Shown here: piece by piece, positions 32,209 to 35,590 of the stretch
Numbering within the stretch: position 1 is the stretch's first letter
Layout of the letters: each line of letters starts with the position of its first letter
Source of the DNA: Erysipelotrichaceae bacterium RD49
Lineage (GTDB): Bacteria; Bacillota_I; Bacilli_A; Erysipelotrichales; Erysipelotrichaceae
Length of the DNA: 35,590 bases
Reading direction: 5' to 3'
Assembly (NCBI GenBank): GCA_015233825.1
Contig: JADGIS010000007.1
Span: 1 to 35,590, forward strand
The notes under the pieces: model-generated
Told to the model about the DNA's origin: nothing
The model's database searches: none
The model's input: only the letters and a program-made list of their open reading frames with translations
Made by a program: the position numbers and the translations under genes

Positions 32209-33555
32209 ATGTTTGATGATACCATTGCAGCGATCGCCACTCCCCTTGCACAGTCTGCGATTTCGATTATCCGGCTTTCCGGACCGGATTCGATTGCGAT
32301 TGCTGATTCTGTTTTCAGCCGTGATCTGACCAAAGCGGCCAGCCATACGATCAATTATGGCTATATTATTGATGGAAAGGACACAGTTGATGAAGTGCTG
32401 GTCAGTGTCTTTAAAGCTCCCAAATCGTATACCGCCGAAGACTGCGTTGAAATCAATGCTCACGGCGGACCACTCGTTACCCGCGAGATTTTAAAGCTGG
32501 TCTTAGCTCATGGCGCCCGCCTGGCCAGGCCGGGCGAGTTTACCCAGCGGGCCTTTTTAAACGGCCGGATTGATCTGTCTCAGGCTGAAGCCGTTGAAGA
32601 TATGATCGAAGCTTCGACCGATCCCTCGCGCAAGCAGGCGATTTATTCGATCCGCGGCCAGATCAAGACTTTACTGGAGCCGCTGATCGATGATTTGATG
32701 GATTTGATTGCCAATATTGAAGTCAATATCGATTATCCCGAATATGAAGATGCCGAACAACTGACGGCCGAAACCCTCCTTCCCCGCTCTGCCGGACTTT
32801 TAGCCCGCATGGATGAACTGCTCAAGCGCTCCAAGCAGGGCGTAATGGTCCAGGATGGCATTCAGACGGTAATCGTCGGCAAACCCAATGTCGGCAAAAG
32901 TTCGCTGTTGAATGCTTTGCTTGATGAAGAAAAAGCCATTGTCACCGAGATTGCTGGTACAACCCGCGATTTGGTCGAAGGCCGAGTTCGCATCGGCGCG
33001 TTCACCCTCAACCTCGTGGACACCGCGGGCATTCGGGACAGTGCAGACCGCATTGAACAGATCGGTATCGATAAAAGCAAGCAGTCCCTTGAGCAGGCTG
33101 ACCTGGTCCTGCTGGTGCTGGATGGATCCAGGCCGCTGGAGAAAGAAGATGATGACTTGTTAGAGCAGACCGCAAAGCGCAAGCGGATTGTCTTGATCAA
33201 CAAGAGCGATCTGCCTGCCGCATTTGATCCCAAAGAAAGCGGCCTCGAAAATGCAGTCGTCATCTCTGCAAAACAAAACGATATGGAAAAGCTGGAAAAC
33301 ACTCTGGAGGCCTATTTTGATGGCGATTCAATGGTCTGGAAGCCAAGGCTTTCCAACGAAAGACAAATCGGGCTGCTCGAGCAGGCCCGCAGCGATCTGC
33401 TTCGAGCCAAACAGGCGATGGAAATGGGTATTGAGCCGGATTTGATTGAAATCGACCTGGAAGCCAGCCATAACCATCTCAAAGAGATCCTGGGAGAAGT
33501 CCATCGGGAGGATTTGCTGGATACTTTGTTTACCAATTTCTGCCTGGGTAAGTAA
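32209..33555 (+). CDS. mnmE: tRNA modification GTPase MnmE
   Basis: With MnmG (not in the window) it installs the 5-carboxymethylaminomethyl group on wobble uridine of tRNA. Length is 448 residues, standard. The N-terminal folate-binding domain starts DDTIAAIATPLAQSAISIIR and holds the conserved RPGEFTQRAFLNGRIDLSQA. The inserted G domain starts near 220 with VIVGKPNVGKSSLLNALL (P-loop), then GTTRD, DTAGIRD and NKSD. It ends in the essential C-terminal FCLGK. ATG 32209 has AAAGGA upstream; the longer frame to 32119 has no site. Confidence 0.97.
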   Translation: MFDDTIAAIATPLAQSAISIIRLSGPDSIAIADSVFSRDLTKAASHTINYGYIIDGKDTVDEVLVSVFKAPKSYTAEDCVEINAHGGPLVTREILKLVLAHGARLARPGEFTQRAFLNGRIDLSQAEAVEDMIEASTDPSRKQAIYSIRGQIKTLLEPLIDDLMDLIANIEVNIDYPEYEDAEQLTAETLLPRSAGLLARMDELLKRSKQGVMVQDGIQTVIVGKPNVGKSSLLNALLDEEKAIVTEIAGTTRDLVEGRVRIGAFTLNLVDTAGIRDSADRIEQIGIDKSKQSLEQADLVLLVLDGSRPLEKEDDDLLEQTAKRKRIVLINKSDLPAAFDPKESGLENAVVISAKQNDMEKLENTLEAYFDGDSMVWKPRLSNERQIGLLEQARSDLLRAKQAMEMGIEPDLIEIDLEASHNHLKEILGEVHREDLLDTLFTNFCLGK

Positions 33556-33650
33556 GCCATTTCCTCAGCCTTTTGACGATACAATCTAGGTAAGCTATCG
33601 TGTATGGAAATTTTAGATCCAATCGTCGTCATAGAAAGTCAGGAATTTGT

Positions 33651-34163
33651 ATGAATCTTCAAACCTTATCCAGCGGCATTCTGGCCAGCGAATCCTATAT
33701 GTCTTCCAATACGAAATTTCTTCATGAGCTGACCATGGATGTTGCCTCCTGGTCGATGTATATTCTTGAACTGCTTTCGATTTTCATCATCGTCTTTACG
33801 ACTTTGGTTGCCTTCTTCAAGCTGTTCCGGCATGAACGATATGCGAAAGTTTACCTGCTTCACGGCCAGTCTCTCGGTCTTTCCTTTAAGCTGGGGGCCG
33901 AAATTTTACGGACCGTGACTGCGACCAGCCTGCTTGAGATCTTCGAAGTTTTACTGTTGATTTTAATCAAGGCTTGTATGGTTGCCCTGATCGAACGTGA
34001 GCTTCGTTCTGTCGATGAAGAAGACTTCGCCCATCCCGAAAACCCCGAACGAACGCTGCCTAAGCAGCATCTGGGTGTGAAAACCGAGCGCCGTACCAAG
34101 AAGGCTGCCCAAAGCAGCCAATCGGCTGAAAGCCCCAAAACGGATCACGGCTTGTTTGAGTAA
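33651..34163 (+). CDS. DUF1622-type membrane protein
   Basis: 170 residues: helices at about 35-60 and 93-116, with LLHGQSLGLSFKLGAEILRT between them, the pattern of DUF1622 proteins, and IERELRS after the second helix. The hydrophilic, basic tail (about 130-170) is extra. Function is unknown for the family. ATG 33651 has AGGA 6 nt upstream. It lies 95 bp after mnmE with no terminator between, so they may be one transcript. Confidence 0.8.
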   Translation: MNLQTLSSGILASESYMSSNTKFLHELTMDVASWSMYILELLSIFIIVFTTLVAFFKLFRHERYAKVYLLHGQSLGLSFKLGAEILRTVTATSLLEIFEVLLLILIKACMVALIERELRSVDEEDFAHPENPERTLPKQHLGVKTERRTKKAAQSSQSAESPKTDHGLFE

Positions 34164-34200
34164 TTGGCATTCACTTTTCAAAAGAACCATCTACAAAGGC

Positions 34201-34251
34201 AAAAAGGGCAGAAACCTGATTGCATTCGCAAAACAGGATTCTGCCCTTTTT
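34201..34251. terminator. Bidirectional terminator
   Basis: Arms aaaaagggcagaa and ttctgcccttttt with inner cctg/cagg. Ends the mnmE/DUF1622 transcript and, on the other strand, the lipoprotein transcript. Confidence 0.9.
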
Positions 34252-34312
34252 GATGTTTTCTTGTCAGATATGTAAAGCGTCTTGATTTTGTCTTTTGACT
34301 CCCTCAGGCCGT

Positions 34313-35107
34313 TTACAGACCTGGATCTGCTGGTGTTTCCTGCGGAATTCCCTGCTCCCCTGCTCCGGCATCTGTAGATGGATCGGTCTGGCCTTCTCCA
34401 ATCTGGTCCTCTGGGCCGGCCGATGGATCTTCCTCAGCTCCATCGGGTCCAATGTATACAGGTTCGATATAAACCGGTTCTTGAATCGATGGATCTTGTG
34501 AAGGATCGACAGGGGCAGTGGAATCTTCCACAGAGGGTTCTTCGTTTTCTGCAATTTCAGTATCATCAACTGAAGGCTGCTCTTCTGGGGCAGCGGCAGC
34601 ACTGGAATCTGTTTTTGAATCTTGCGCTTGATCCGGCTTGACTTGATCGTCTTTGGTCTTGATAACCAGCGCATCCCCATCCAGTTCTAAATCCGCCGCA
34701 GCACCAATAGTAGCTGCAGGAAAACCGTCAAGCTGGTACATCTTCTCTTCATTCCCATTTTTAACCGTAATAGTCAAAGTTAAATTATCAATCTTCTGGT
34801 CTTCTGGAGCAATGTACAGATCCGCCGGCTTGGACTGCGGCCACATCTGGTTATTCGCCAGCAGATTGACTTCTGTTTGCGTCGAACCACTTGGCTGCAA
34901 AACGGCTTTGACAATCGGATACCCAGTCTTATTGGTCAAAACCACTTTCTTGCTGGAAGCTGACTGAGTCCCCAAAGTCAGTCTGGATTGTGTCTGTTGG
35001 GTTGTATTGGAAGTAGAGTTCTGTTCTGGCTTGTTAGCGCCTTGGCAGCCAGCCAATACGCCTGCGGCAAGCATCGCCGCCAGAATCAGAGATCTGGATT
35101 TTATCAT
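34313..35107 (-). CDS. Lipoprotein of unknown function with acidic Pro-rich tail
   Basis: 264 residues. Signal peptide MIKSRSLILAAMLAAGV with lipobox LAGC (Cys21). A folded part (about 50-155) begins KKVVLTNKTGYPIVKAVLQP and has beta-strand character (LTLTITVKNGNEEKMYQLD). The last 110 residues are Asp/Glu/Pro/Ser-rich with the repeat EPVYIEPVYIGP and are probably disordered, reaching into the wall. ATG 35107 has AGGAGG 7 nt upstream. It shares only style, not sequence, with the Ig-like lipoprotein at 17450. No enzyme motif. Confidence 0.83.
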   Translation of the reverse strand: MIKSRSLILAAMLAAGVLAGCQGANKPEQNSTSNTTQQTQSRLTLGTQSASSKKVVLTNKTGYPIVKAVLQPSGSTQTEVNLLANNQMWPQSKPADLYIAPEDQKIDNLTLTITVKNGNEEKMYQLDGFPAATIGAAADLELDGDALVIKTKDDQVKPDQAQDSKTDSSAAAAPEEQPSVDDTEIAENEEPSVEDSTAPVDPSQDPSIQEPVYIEPVYIGPDGAEEDPSAGPEDQIGEGQTDPSTDAGAGEQGIPQETPADPGL

Positions 35108-35590
35108 GAATCTTCCTCCTAAGAACGAGCAGAGTTTTTCGTTGCATCCTGGTTCTGCATCGATCTTTATCAGGATATCGAAACAAGTTCCTTCAAAATT
35201 AAGCTTTGAATTTTTGCATGTCCCGACTCGTGAGGATTGTAACATCTTGATTGGAAATAGAAACTTTCACTTTGTTTCGTTTTATTCGAAGCGGTTACAT
35301 ATTGAATGAGGTATTTCCAAGATTTCCAGCCAGAAAGCCTGAAATCGACGAATTTCAGTTTTTCTTTGTTATTTAGTATATGCTGATTAAACCATATTTA
35401 CTTTATCTATCGGATAATTCATATTTTTTTGGTGATAAGGTGTAAGAATAAAACCGGTTTTTGGTGAACTACTCGGTCATTGAATGGCCGAGCATCTAAA
35501 GAAAAGCAGAAACTCGTACCATGAAAACCGCTATATTGGAAAGACAAACCGTTTAATCCGATATGGAAATCAACAGTATTGTTCTCCTCT
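35108..35590. other. Right-edge noncoding region with hairpin and palindrome
   Basis: About 480 bases with no gene on either strand. It is AT-rich at 35350-35440. It then has a perfect 10-bp palindrome aaaccggttt (35451-35460) and a 9-bp stem ctcggtcat/atggccgag (35472-35480, 35484-35492, one G-U) with no T run after it. This could be the leader of a gene beyond the edge or the end of a mobile element; I cannot tell which. Confidence 0.4.

Noticed and set aside
1-35590. CRISPR array, prophage or insertion sequence with transposase
   Set aside because: No regularly spaced repeats, phage structural genes or transposase frames. The only mobile relic is the IscB region.

Overview
The window looks like a chromosome segment of a low-to-moderate GC Gram-positive bacterium (Bacillota). 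An Erysipelotrichales-type host is an inference. The reasons are AGGAGG-type ribosome binding sites, many rho-independent terminators, ftsA/ftsZ, a LytR-CpsA-Psr protein, a FemX/MurM-type aminoacyltransferase, lipoproteins with lipoboxes, and tRNA genes with encoded CCA. UGA acts as a normal stop, for example in the ATGA gene overlaps.

Layout. 1-1916: start of an unknown gene leaving the left edge, then a decayed IscB nuclease gene on the minus strand (one +1 frameshift, two in-frame TGA) preceded by a structured stretch that may be its omega (HEARO) RNA. 1965-5686: two family-2 glycosyltransferases, one GT-B glycosyltransferase and a 34-residue membrane peptide, with a promoter and terminators. 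5837-9139: membrane-anchored C39-type peptidase and a LytR-CpsA-Psr protein. 9958-10741: an unknown 157-residue protein followed by a run of seven local hairpins and a bidirectional terminator. 10780-13864: ftsZ and a divergent ftsA, unusually separated by about 690 noncoding bases and each with its own promoter. 14644-18550: membrane glycerophosphodiesterase, a catalytically dead paralogue of the C39 peptidase, and an Ig-like lipoprotein. 18786-24237: two-gene CHR (chromate) transporter, unknown HTH-like protein, flavodiiron protein, two overlapping two-helix K+ channel genes, and an unknown membrane-anchored protein. 24425-24666: tRNA-Val, tRNA-Tyr, tRNA-Gly operon. 25183-29394: FemX-like ligase, TPR protein, and an orphan NADAR-family protein with a C-terminal UvrD/PcrA-like small domain. 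29562-35107: lysS, tsaC/sua5, mnmE, a DUF1622 membrane protein and a lipoprotein.

Themes. Much of the segment serves the cell envelope (division, polymer attachment to the wall, surface glycans, peptidoglycan cross-bridge, lipoproteins). A second group serves tRNA (three tRNAs, lysS, tsaC, mnmE). Several genes have a sigma-A -10 box only 6-10 nt before the ATG, with little or no room for a Shine-Dalgarno leader, so a class of leaderless mRNAs is likely. The observations most worth checking are the orphan NADAR protein, the active/dead peptidase pair, the leaderless class, the IscB relic with its RNA, and the hairpin array at 10458-10684.
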